Positions 19,863 to 28,452 of a DNA stretch of 64,000 nt are shown piece by piece. A program made the translations under genes and the position numbers. Source of the DNA: Ctena decussata (taxonomy: Eukaryota; Mollusca; Bivalvia; Lucinida; Lucinidae); NCBI GenBank assembly GCA_963989385.1, contig OZ022502.1, positions 53,623,454 to 53,687,453 on the forward strand. Reading direction: 5' to 3'. Below the pieces are notes generated by a model, which saw only the letters and a list, made by a program, of their open reading frames with translations, searched no databases and was not told where the DNA came from. Numbering within the stretch: position 1 is the stretch's first letter; each line of letters begins with the position of its first letter.

Positions 19863-21866
19863 TTAATTCACGGAGGACGATGATCTATTTTGGACCTGGG
19901 ATATCCCGAGAGGTTGACGTTGGAATATAGAGGCTCCACTCCCACCTGCATTGCTCTTCCTTGAAATTGTCGTCTGGCCAAGAATGATGGAATTGACGCT
20001 TCGGCTAAAGGTAAGATAGTTCGGGTTTGTATTTGCCCCGTTATGTAATCCTCTTTGTTGGGAAAAGAGATTTTCAATCGCATCACTATTGATCCGCGCA
20101 GGTGTGATTGAACCAAATGACCTTTTGAATTTTGAACAACAGAGCTCATCAAAGCCTATAAGTAATGAAGCAATGTCTTCTCTTGTTTGGAATGATATTA
20201 GTGCTTTTTCTTTATTTTGGGCTTCACCGCTGTTAACATCGTTTTCCCAATTTCTGAACCAATTCAGGACGTTTCTGATCTCAGTGAGTCGTGTGTCATT
20301 ATCACTATGAATGGGTCTGTGATCCCTGAATACTTTCACAAGCACTGAGGTGTGTTCCAGAAATTCTATTGTACTGTTTAACTCAATACCTTGTTCACCA
20401 AGATGCGTTTTGTAGCATTTCATTAGGTGCAGCATGTTTTCACTAAGAACATCCTCAGCGAGTTTATTCCTCATCTTTAACTGTGAATTCAGGAAGAAAT
20501 GATCATTTGTTAGACAAGGAAATACATTCAGAGTGTTTGCAGTTGTGTCCCATATATACGCTTTGTACCAATGTTCCCATATTATATGGTGTCCCTTGAA
20601 AAGCAACTGCTTCCTGTGCACCGGCTTAAATCCACTTTTTGAGACATTATTGCGAATTTTTTTCATCACATGAGAATAATTCATAATGATACAAATACTG
20701 GGCGAATAAGGGTCAAATATGTTATTGAATGTCATCGTTGTCATGGTATCAGATTTTTTGGCATCCTGTGGTAGGAACATTTTCATAAAGTCACGATTGG
20801 CTTGAGCTCCATCTAGACTCACATAGGTCACTTTAAAACCAAATATGCCGAGCATCTTAACACATTTCCAAAACATGAGATATAGCTCAGAAGGACTGGC
20901 TGAATCGGTTGCGAAGTGTGCCACAGGAAACCTAAATCCTGTTTGTCCCAGGAAAAGAATTTGTAAAGCATGTGAAGCTAATTTGGGCTCATGTTTACCC
21001 ATCAGAGCATTCATGTATACAGACTCTGTGCAACTTTCCACGAATCCAATCAACTCGAACGCATCTCCTTTCTTTTTCATCTGTAAATCGTCCTGAATTG
21101 TCATCTCATCAATCAACAAACCACCTTCATAACCTTCTTCTGGCAAATTTATTTTTTCCGCTTCTATTTTCATCCACTGAAGTACTTCTTTTTTTACACC
21201 TGCCTCCTGATCAACTCGATTTTTTACACGCTGTATCTGTCTTACAGATGGAAGGGTTAGAAAGCCGCTTTTAGTCAAGTCTTGGTAGCCTCTGGGGGAC
21301 CTGCAGTACAATGTCAAACAAAGCCGGATGATTTCGGGACTCCATCGACGACTGTGCGGACTTGCATTTAAAGTCTTTAGTTGAGACTGGAAGAGACTAG
21401 CTGTTTTTTCAGGTAATGATTGTAATATTGATGACATGTCTTTGTGATCATTTTCACACAGGTTTATACCGGAGTCAGTTAGTTTGTCCTTTGAATTAGG
21501 TACACACTCAATATGTTGGGGTTCTATTGCAGCTTTATTTAATGGATAAGGCTTGTCACTTGATGCTTCAACAACTGTATCATTAATTCTAATGTCTTGA
21601 TGAATATTTAGATCAGTTTCTTTTTGTTTCCATTGTAATCCTAAGTACAATTTCGTCAGAGTCTCCCAGTGTTCCTTACTTCGAACAGATTTGATCAACG
21701 TTCCTTTGAAAACGTGCTTTATGGCACGGCCTATCTCCTTGCCAGAAAATTGTCCTTTGAGTTTTTTCTGGACTTCAGTTAGATACACGCCACCATTTTC
21801 AGATTGAACAATATTTTGGCCCAACCTGGAAGAACAATTTATACTACTGATCAATAAATGTTGCAT
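19863..21866 (-). CDS. P-element-superfamily transposase with RFX-like N-terminal domain
   Basis: A 667-residue protein. It has the RNase H-like core of P-element/THAP9-type transposases: LIDEM (candidate catalytic D253), LDGAQANRDF (D352) and, near the C-terminus, RINSDAIENLFSQQRG (E598, with D595), which is the family's hallmark distal block. Between them lies the long insertion that binds GTP in P transposase; its usual D-x-PH sequence is MNYSH here, a possible loss. Residues ~20-82 (GGVYLTEVQKKL ... YLGLQW) resemble an RFX-type winged helix; no THAP zinc motif is present in this ORF. An in-frame TAA lies 18 bases before the ATG, and an acceptor-like TTCTTCCAG at about codon 11-14 leaves room for an upstream exon. 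It faces the helicase/PHD genes tail to tail. It should cut and paste the element by acting on the inverted repeats. No internal stop is seen. Confidence 0.85.
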   Translation of the reverse strand: MQHLLISSINCSSRLGQNIVQSENGGVYLTEVQKKLKGQFSGKEIGRAIKHVFKGTLIKSVRSKEHWETLTKLYLGLQWKQKETDLNIHQDIRINDTVVEASSDKPYPLNKAAIEPQHIECVPNSKDKLTDSGINLCENDHKDMSSILQSLPEKTASLFQSQLKTLNASPHSRRWSPEIIRLCLTLYCRSPRGYQDLTKSGFLTLPSVRQIQRVKNRVDQEAGVKKEVLQWMKIEAEKINLPEEGYEGGLLIDEMTIQDDLQMKKKGDAFELIGFVESCTESVYMNALMGKHEPKLASHALQILFLGQTGFRFPVAHFATDSASPSELYLMFWKCVKMLGIFGFKVTYVSLDGAQANRDFMKMFLPQDAKKSDTMTTMTFNNIFDPYSPSICIIMNYSHVMKKIRNNVSKSGFKPVHRKQLLFKGHHIIWEHWYKAYIWDTTANTLNVFPCLTNDHFFLNSQLKMRNKLAEDVLSENMLHLMKCYKTHLGEQGIELNSTIEFLEHTSVLVKVFRDHRPIHSDNDTRLTEIRNVLNWFRNWENDVNSGEAQNKEKALISFQTREDIASLLIGFDELCCSKFKRSFGSITPARINSDAIENLFSQQRGLHNGANTNPNYLTFSRSVNSIILGQTTISRKSNAGGSGASIFQRQPLGISQVQNRSSSSVN

Positions 21867-22099
21867 GTGGAACCCGGGAGGAGGTTACACTGAATATTTC
21901 TGGCTTCATATGCTCAGCACCAGCAGCATCTTAGCAAGCCAAGGGTTCTAAATGCACTTCGTGCCTTACGCGTGGACTTAGTACCCTTGGCATACGAAGA
22001 TGCCTCAGCATGAACTGTTTACTAAAAATATCTGTTCCGACATGTTACCTTAAAAACAGATATTTTCAACATTTCAGCATATACTACTAAATATATTAA
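21867..22099. other. Upstream flank of the transposase ORF, with stem-loops
   Basis: Presumed 5' region of the minus-strand transposase gene. It holds a perfect 12-bp stem (22025-22036 with 22055-22066, AAAATATCTGTT) and a shorter CCAAGGGT / ACCCTTGG pair (about 21940-21990). No promoter motif is recognisable. Confidence 0.45.
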
Positions 22100-22250
22100 T
22101 CTAGTGTAGCAAACCCATGTGACAATACAAAAATTTTCGGCTATGGTGTTGGAGTGCGCCAAGGTGAAACCTTGTCATCAATACTATTTCATATATTTCT
22201 GAAAGATCTTAATGACTTTTTATCATATTCCTTTAATCGTTTAACACATG
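22100..22250 (+). pseudogene. LINE reverse transcriptase fragment A
   Basis: Translates as ...FGYGVGVRQGET.SSILFHIFLKDLNDFL, the motif-B block (VRQG) and following helix of a LINE reverse transcriptase of the GVRQGE type. This differs from the GVxQGS type of fragment B directly downstream, so two elements are joined here. Only about 50 codons survive. Confidence 0.7.
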
Positions 22251-22276
22251 TTACCAATAATTCACTCGGACACTGC

Positions 22277-22448
22277 GCCGCTGATTCAAGAAGGGCAGTT
22301 GTGAGTTACTGGCGAAAGTATGTGCACTTAGTACTGGTTAACCGCTTAGGAGGTCTAAGCCTGTCCAGGAATAGTGTGGTTAGGTTAACTGACCGTCCCG
22401 ACATGACCATAGTTGTTTACCGTGGACGTTAAACAACAAATCAACCAA
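22277..22448 (+). mobile_element. 5'-truncated tRNA-type SINE (family S1) inserted in a LINE fragment
   Basis: Homologous to the tRNA-headed SINEs at 56070-56356 and 56549-56822 (shared segments GGAATAGTGTGGTTAGG and GTCCCGACAT), but lacking the tRNA head. Flanked by a perfect 10-bp target duplication CGGACACTGC at 22267-22276 and 22449-22458, proving insertion into pre-existing LINE sequence. Confidence 0.85.
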
Positions 22449-23115
22449 CGGACACTGCAGCTATAACTTGTGGTGTCCTTCAAGGCAGTATTCTAGGGCC
22501 CTTGTTATTTTTATGTTATGTGAATGACATGGTGATAAGTTTTGATCCGGACCGTAAACTTTTGTTATATGCTGATGATAGCACAATCCTGTTTTCACAT
22601 AAAAATCCAGATCAGATAGCACACAAACTAGGGAAAGTTCTTGAATCTTGTTCTGACTGGCTAGTTGACAATAAACTGTTATTGCACCTTGGTAAAACAG
22701 AATGTATACTATTTGGGTCAAAAAGCAAACTGACGAAAGTTAAAGACTTCAAGGTTACATATAATGGTCACATGATTGAACATACAACATCTGTAAAATC
22801 TCCTGTCGGGGAAATTGGTTGTTAACAACAATTTGTCCAGAGTAAATGCTCGTCTAAAGTTTATGTACAGACATAAAACGAGTCCATCCTTAAGAGCAAG
22901 AAAAAACTTATGTTCAGCCCTGATTTTGTGTCATTTTGATTATACTTGTTCTTCATGGTATGCAGGCCTCACCAAAGGTCTTAATAAAAAACTACAAATT
23001 GCTCAAAATAAAGTCATAAGATTTATTAATTCTCTTGGACCCAGAACAAGCATAACTTCTTATATTTTGTCAGAGCTGAATCTGTTTAATGTTGAAACCC
23101 GGGTAATCTTAGTTT
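22449..23115 (+). pseudogene. LINE reverse transcriptase fragment B (jockey/CR1-like), frameshifted
   Basis: Begins in motif B (GVLQGSILGPLLFL), continues through motif C (LLYADDSTILF) and the thumb region (WLVDNKLLLHLGKTECILFG). A frameshift near 22810 moves the rest (SRVNARLKFMYR ... SSWYAGLTKGLN ... LGPRTS) into another frame, which fades out near 23115. It lacks the endonuclease and most of the polymerase; a dead 5'-truncated copy. It lies inside the P-type element and was presumably inserted into it. Confidence 0.85.
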
Positions 23116-23431
23116 CAGAGGTATTTTGGTCAGGTATTGGCTTCAACCCAATTATATTATTAATTATATTCATTTTATTCATTTTCATCATAGAATAGAT
23201 CTTATATGAGATGTGATATAAAGGATATGTGTATTAGTAGACAACAAGATATGTTCGATAATGTATTTATTGCACATACTTATTCGTCTGATTTTCAAGA
23301 GAGAGAGAGAGAGAGAGAGACTTGGGTGATTGCATACTATGGTGTCAATTTTGGCACTTCGTTGCAGATACCACTCATTCGTAAGCTTCAATATAGATGT
23401 TTCCTGGTGCCAATAAACATCGTTGCGCAGC

Positions 23432-23496
<65 letters not shown>

Positions 23497-24264
23497 TCAC
23501 AGCCCCTGTATGCTCGGAGCCCGATTTGTGTGTGTGGGGGGGGGGTCCCCACCTTGCCTTGATTTACCAGGGTATTGGCTTTTGAAATAGTAAATCTTTA
23601 TCAGACCCACCCTGGTGGTCTGAAGTTGGACCCCATCTAAGATTTTTTTCTGGATCCGCGTGGGGACCCAGCTCCAGATCAGGGTATTTCCAGCTTCAGG
23701 CAAGGGGAGTCCGACAAATATTACCATTACAAAAACCCATTTCCTGGACAATCGAGGGGGTCAGGACACCCTTTCCCCACTCCCACTGGATCCCTGCTTC
23801 CGAAAAGGTGGGAACATTCACAAATTCAAATTGTGGTATAATTCAGTACATGTGGCTATGTGATAAGAACCAGATTCGTAGGGGTCTTTCATACTCCTGG
23901 TTAACTCCTGGTTACTAGCCATCTCGACCCCAGGCACAGGCAGTCATTTTGGCAAAACCACTGTCTTTCAAGCCCCGTTTCTGTCTTCTTTTCTCTACAT
24001 CTTTCCTTCTCCCTCTCACTCCAATTCTTTCTAAGGGGTCTCGCCCCCTGTCTACTAGGGGTCCAAATACGAGAGAGACCCTGTGCCCGAACGAAGCAAA
24101 ATACATGAAATGATGTTAAGCAGTATACACACAAAGTACTATTCTTTGTAACATAATCGCACCATTTATATAAATTGATCCCCGAAGACATCGTTTCAAC
24201 CCCCTAGTTTCAACTCTGGTGTGTAGTGGCGAGTCGTAGAAATTGAAATTTGAATTCAGCGCGC
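23116..24264. other. Non-coding right interior of the P-type element with GA microsatellites
   Basis: (GA)n tracts at about 23298-23320 and 23435-23495 (the second interrupted). A T-G-rich stretch with a G-run follows at 23529-23545. No reliable coding sequence except the speculative exon at 24081-24191. Confidence 0.5.
24081..24191 (-). CDS. Possible upstream exon just inside the right inverted repeat (speculative)
   Basis: A short open stretch on the minus strand starting at an ATG at 24191, about 75 bp inside the right terminal repeat, with a Cys-rich start (WCDY ... CVYC). Its position, upstream of the transposase and next to the repeat, is where a promoter-proximal first exon of a P-type transposase would lie. 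A GT at about 24099-24100 could be a donor, but it is weak. No homology is recognised, so this is only a candidate. Confidence 0.2.
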
Positions 24265-24607
24265 CGTTGGAAGTTACTGGTGTTTAAATTTTCAAGCGCT
24301 GCATTGTGACATCGGGTACCAGCAAAATTTATTACGCACGCAAGCGACATTCCGTTGCGAAAGACATGGCCGCCGTCTCTCCTTTTGTTTTTTCTAGCGA
24401 ATGGTAGATTTGTTTATTTTAATATTTATTGTTTTCAGAAGTTATTTTTGTGATAGATCAACAGTTTATGTATTAGTTCATCGCACAAAGGTAAAAAGAA
24501 GTTTGGAAAGTAGCAGATTGAGAAAAAAATAAGACTTCTATTGGATGTATATAGGATTTGTGGTGGGTGGGGAAATATATGCAAACACAGTCAACCAGGC
24601 TCCTGTG
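24265..24607 (-). repeat. Right terminal inverted repeat of the P-type element
   Basis: Reverse complement of the left arm, ending in CCTGTG at 24607, directly before the ATTTAAAT target duplication. It contains the 99-bp block (24318-24416) identical to 14371-14469. The block is CpG-rich and includes the sequence GGCGGCCATG, which resembles a YY1-type site; that resemblance is only suggestive. Confidence 0.85.
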
Positions 24608-24615
24608 ATTTAAAT
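24608..24615. other. Right 8-bp target-site duplication, ATTTAAAT
   Basis: Second copy of the octamer found at 14162-14169. Sequence beyond it (24616-24705) continues the host repeat that was interrupted at 14161, as judged against the uninterrupted relative near 39010-39110. Confidence 0.85.
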
Positions 24616-24705
24616 AGCATCTACTGCTTTCTCAATATCATAAAAGGAAACTCATGCCTCTTTTATAGCTGTAACTGCAGTGGAAAGATAAAGCTTGGAA
24701 AGTCG
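24616..24705 (+). repeat. Dispersed repeat, right half, after the P-type element
   Basis: CTTTCTCAATATCATAAAAGG and TTTTATAGCTGTAACTGCAG match 39034-39090 with few differences and continue the interrupted left half at 13850-14161. Confidence 0.7.
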
Positions 24706-25185
24706 TTCTAAAAGCCGGTACTTGGCCGTACTTTAATAGCCAATCTCCAAATATTACGAGGAAAGTAGCCAATCTACAGAGATTTCTTTCTTTCAGAGAA
24801 ATATATCCTTGAAGAGAACTGGGAAATAGAATCTGTATATTCAACAGAAATTCTTGTATTTCTTCGCTAAGAATGTTGCCATTCACTGTCTTACTCCTTG
24901 TGTTGTTACTTCATATTACTATTTCCCGGTTGGTGTCGTCGGCGGGATGTGGAATTTGTCTCATTTCATAATCATTGCCATTTTACACAACACAAGGGCA
25001 TACATGTAGCTACCTATACTGCAAATACGCAGGTGCGTGTTGAAAGTTTGTCAAAATTGATAAAATTTCAAAATGCACCTGCACATTTACATGCTGATTT
25101 TTTTTTATAAATTAGACAAAGTTTCAATACCAACTACCAAAGTGGCCGATATACTACATTTTCCTTCAAGGATTAAAGTTTAAAA
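24706..25185. other. No recognisable feature
   Basis: Unique-looking AT-rich DNA. Confidence 0.45.
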
Positions 25186-25189
25186 GATG

Positions 25190-25403
25190 ATTGTGCGTAG
25201 CATAAATGATTGCTCCTAGTGACGCCCCTGCCGGGTAAAGATCAAAACGTGAGTGTGCATAACATGAAAGTGCTCCTAGTTATGCCCCTGCCGAGTAAAG
25301 TTTAAAACATTATTGTGCGAAACATGAAATTGCTCCTAGTTACGCCCCTGCCGAGTAAAGTTTAAAACATTCTTGTGCGTAACATGAGATTGCCCCTAGT
25401 TAG
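25190..25403. repeat. ~66-bp minisatellite, just over three units
   Basis: TTGCTCCTAGTTACGCCCCTGC-type unit recurs at about 25210, 25271, 25331 and (partial) 25391, each with CCGAGTAAAGTTTAAAACAT after it. Confidence 0.85.
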
Positions 25404-26300
25404 TTACAGAGTCATGGCATTGTACGTTTACATCGTGAAATGTTTTTCCTTGTTTATAATAGATATTATCGGTCTATTTATATTTTCTTGTGATCACCCA
25501 AAAACGAATTACGACGCCTCTTGACGGGTTTTGTTTTACATAATTTGAACTTATAATAGAATATGCTGAACCTCAAGTAGTCTTGCTACCTGTTTGTCAA
25601 TTGAGGGGTTGTTATTTTTTGAAAAGCAATATTGTTTTCTATATCAGACAGCAATGTCCGTACTTTTTTAGATCCGTTCTTTCCACTGTTAGTGTGTTGG
25701 GAAGACTGTACTCTGCTTTCTCTTATACTTTTATATCGAACGTACGGCCTATTACATACAAAAACTAACTTCGTATCTGGCTGGAGGTGTGTCACATGTC
25801 GTCCACAAATGCTCAATCGCTGATGATCTAGTATGAGATACAATACTAATGTACGGACTTTCTTTTCAGCTTTAAATGAAAAAAAAAAAACTTCTGTATT
25901 ACCATTATTCAGTCACTATCCCGATTTTCTAAGGTTTTCGAAAATGATGAAACCAATATTCTTTCATCTTAGCGCTTTGAATACGTGCAATTAACAGACT
26001 AAGTGTCATGTGTATATCTTCAAAGTAGGAAATAATTTTAATTTCTTAGCGTATGTTTTCTTATTATTGGCTCATATTCTAAAGACAAAACGTTAGTGGC
26101 ATTATCCTAAAACACAGGAGAAAATGTTTGAATGAAGCAGACTTTTAAAACACAAGATACATGTATTTTCAAAAAAAAAAAAAGATACTTTTTTTACAAT
26201 TCAATGATGACAAAGTGTATGTGTAACAAGTAGTTTCTTTCTGAACGATTACATGATACAGATGTAGCAGAAAAAAAACCCAAATACCAAAGATTTGAGG
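25404..26300. other. No recognisable feature
   Basis: AT-rich with A-runs (25880, 26170) and chance ORFs. A TAAAACAC-type repeat is not convincing. Confidence 0.45.
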
Positions 26301-26305
26301 AGAAT

Positions 26306-26530
26306 GGGCATACATTCAGGGGAAACGACTCTGCCATTTTCATCTGTGTTTCACTTTTATGTAGGGCTCAACTCTTAAGGAGAAGAATTTGCTCCTTTAG
26401 GAGCAAATTCTTTCCTTTAAGAGTAGAACCCTTTTCCTTTAAGAGTAGATCCCTTTTCAGAAAGTTGTTATTGCCCAGGAAAGCAAACAGACAGTCACAA
26501 AAGTTATCTCCCTTTAAAAAAATAATTATG
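26306..26530. mobile_element. Dispersed repeat family R3 (likely MITE)
   Basis: Ends with GGGAAACGACTCTGCCATTTTC at left and GTCACAAAAGTTATCTCCCTTT at right. The centre has a GAGCAAATTC / GAATTTGCTC stem. Other copies: 33208-33425, 45885-46085, 48333-48475; an end piece is at 55848-55915. Confidence 0.65.
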
Positions 26531-26629
26531 CAAAAACATGAGGGTTAACCCATACACCTTAAATGTAGAAGGCATTAGATATCATACTAGCGCTGAGTCT
26601 CTAACAGACCTCCATACAAGCTTTACGCG

Positions 26630-26850
26630 TGTCACAGGTCGACCAATAGCTCAACAACCTTGAGTTCTCCCGGATAGCGAGAGGACCTGGGTTCGAGTCC
26701 CGGTCGGGCCACGTTTTTTTCTCCCCTGTCACATTTGGTGGCCAGTGTCACAGGGGAGGAAAAAATCGTGGCCCAACCGGGACTCGAACCCAGGGCCTCT
26801 CGCTATCCGGGAGAACTCAAAGTTGTTGAGCTATTGGTCGACCTGTGACA
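26630..26850. repeat. ~100-bp inverted repeat, each arm a tRNA-like cassette with T-run
   Basis: Left arm (plus) and right arm (minus) are about 95% identical. Each reads TGTCACAGGTCGACC, an A-box-like ATAGCTCAACAAC, a perfect B box GGTTCGAGTCC, then GGGCCACG and a run of six or more T. The D-arm/acceptor pairing is poor, so neither arm is a normal tRNA. The arms are separated by about 15 bp. Confidence 0.75.
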
Positions 26851-26943
26851 TTTTCACCCTGCTTAATTAGATTCGTCCCCGAATCTACCCGGTACCACGG
26901 AGGAACCAACGAGACATGCACTTAACAGGAAAGGAAAAAATCG

Positions 26944-27016
26944 TGGCCCGACCGGGACTCGAACCCAGGGTCTCTCGCTTACCGTGCGAACACTCTGCCA
27001 AGTGAGCTACCGAGCC
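26944..27016 (-). tRNA. tRNA-like gene or pseudogene, cloverleaf intact, anticodon GGT
   Basis: A 73-nt cloverleaf can be drawn by hand on the minus strand: acceptor GGCTCGG/TCGGGCC, D stem GCTC/GAGT with GG in the loop, anticodon stem TTCGC/GCGAG, T arm CTGGG-TTCGAGT-CCCGG, discriminator A. The loop is ACGGTAA, giving anticodon GGT (Thr) but with C instead of the universal U at position 33. A T6 terminator follows 4 bases after. It belongs to the same cassette family as 26630-26850 (flanked by AGGTCGACCAA), so it is more likely a transcribable repeat than a translating tRNA. Confidence 0.5.
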
Positions 27017-27029
27017 ACTTGGTCGACCT

Positions 27030-27182
27030 TTGACACAAGCTGCAGTCGTGCAATCTACTCGACTGCTTGTGATTCAGCCCTACTAAACTGGAGTTCGATT
27101 CCTCTGGGTGTATTAGGATAGTTCATGTAATTGAGACAAGAAGCCTTCGGGCTTTAAGAACAGTAAATAAAGTAATGTAATG
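27030..27182 (+). repeat. SINE-like fragment with B box and hairpin tail
   Basis: A B-box-like GAGTTCGATTCC at about 27092, then AGCCTTCGGGCTTTAAGAA and AGTAAATAAAGTAA near the end, as in many SINE/LINE tails. No clear A box. Confidence 0.4.
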
Positions 27183-27324
27183 GGTATAGCTTTCATTAAT
27201 TTAAGTTCTTTGTATTGATCAAATCTACACAATAATTTTGTTCTTGAATAAAAATACAGATGAAATCAAAATGTGTAGTAAAATCTCTGCTTTAAACTTT
27301 TACTGTCCACTGTATTCTATAAAT

Positions 27325-27515
27325 GAGTCGCGATACGACCAAACCAACAAAGTGGCATGTGTGCCCAGTCTGATTAGAGTCCTTGCTGTGCGCTTAAATG
27401 GTAGCTAAGGGTCTAAGCTACCTCTATGCCGACATCAGATACCCTGATCATACTGAGCGGATGCACAGGCTGAACTGAGTGCGCTGGGCGCACATGCCAC
27501 TTTGTTAGTTTTGTC
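27325..27515. mobile_element. Palindromic MITE family P1, truncated at the right
   Basis: GAGTCGCGATACGACC start, CACTTTGTTAGTTTTGTC end; the final CGTGTCGCGGCTC is missing. Ends 28 bp before the mariner element. Confidence 0.75.
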
Positions 27516-27542
27516 AAATGAAGATGCCCAGTAAAGGACATA

Positions 27543-28452
27543 CGAGGGGCGTTCGGAAAGTTTTGCAAATGACGTAATTTCTCGGTAACCATAATACAGA
27601 CAGAACTTCTGATTGCAAAAACACATAAAGCAATATTATGCAAAGAGAACTCTGCAAACAAGGTGCATTTTTTTAAAAAGGACGCATTGTATACTTCTTT
27701 GAAAGAGGTATACCCTAAAGACACTGCAGAATTTTACTTTAGTAGGCCGTAATTTATATATCAGCAGTCTTTGATATCTTTTTATCTTTGTTAGTTAAAG
27801 ACAATGCCCAGACAATGTTGTTCTGTAAATATCGCGAAAATAAGTTTTAATCTGGCTTCCGTACAGGGCCGGGAATATGGATTATCCGTACTTTATGCTG
27901 TAGCAATTTCTCCATTTCTACTAAAATTTGATGATTTTGTAATGAAAACAAGTGTATTAGAATTTAAAATATTGTCGGCAATAGCATTTACATGGGTCAA
28001 CGAAAACCTGTCAACAAATTCAAATAAATGCCAAAAATGAAGCCTCTGCAAGCTTTCAAAAATGACGTTAACGTAAAATTCAATAACGTCATAAGAACTG
28101 CGCATTGCTTTGCAAGGAATATATCGATAACAGTTGCCGCACTTCTAACTTTTGTATGGATATTATAGGCAACGATGAACAAGCAAATGACAAAGATAAA
28201 TTTGGTATTTACAAGGATATTTGACTTGAATGCCTAACACTGAAAATATTTTACATATACAATTAGCCCAGTGGTATGACTGGGACCTATTAAAATGCGT
28301 GGTAACTCAATAAAGAAAAGTGTCTTTGTATAGTGTTTGGTATCATTGTAAAGACAAAATACAGTGCTTTCGGTACATGCATAGCAGTTGTACCCAGCAT
28401 GCTCCTAACCAAAGTCATGGGACCATTTGCAAAACTTTTCGAACGCCCCTCG
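27543..28452. mobile_element. 910-bp non-autonomous mariner-type element
   Basis: Terminal inverted repeats CGAGGGGCGTTCGGAAAG... and ...CTTTTCGAACGCCCCTCG, about 30 bp with one or two mismatches, flanked by TA on both sides (27541-27542, 28453-28454). TA duplication and CGAGGGG ends are typical of mariners. No D,D34D transposase remains in any frame; ORFs inside are short and unrelated. Confidence 0.85.

Larger units (their letters stand above)
14170..24607. mobile_element. 10.4 kb P-superfamily DNA transposon carrying PIF1 helicase and PHD passenger genes
   Basis: The left end reads CACAGGAGCCTGGTTG from 14170 and the right end is its reverse complement finishing at 24607. The 8-bp ATTTAAAT lies directly outside both ends (14162-14169 and 24608-24615). 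An 8-bp duplication and CA...TG termini are known features of the P superfamily, and the element encodes a P-type transposase (19863-21866, minus). The inverted repeats run about 340 bp at each end and include a 99-bp block identical between arms. Between them are a PIF1 helicase, a PHD protein, the transposase, a large palindrome, and later insertions (MITE 15381-15616, LINE pieces 22100-23115, SINE 22277-22448). Outside the duplications, 13850-14161 and 24616-24705 join into one dispersed repeat that exists uninterrupted at 38600-39110. The boundaries are seen directly; ownership of the helicase and PHD genes by the element is inferred from their position. Confidence 0.85.

Noticed and set aside
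23901..24191. Full 96-codon minus ORF as a gene
   Set aside because: Only its first part is kept, as a speculative exon; the rest is low-complexity, Arg-rich sequence with no domain.
14170..24607. Maverick/Polinton or other virus-like element
   Set aside because: No DNA polymerase B, integrase, packaging ATPase or capsid gene; the target duplication is 8 bp, not 6 bp.
26944..27016. Functional threonine tRNA
   Set aside because: C at position 33, an unusual GGT anticodon for an animal, and membership of a repeated cassette family; kept only as tRNA-like.
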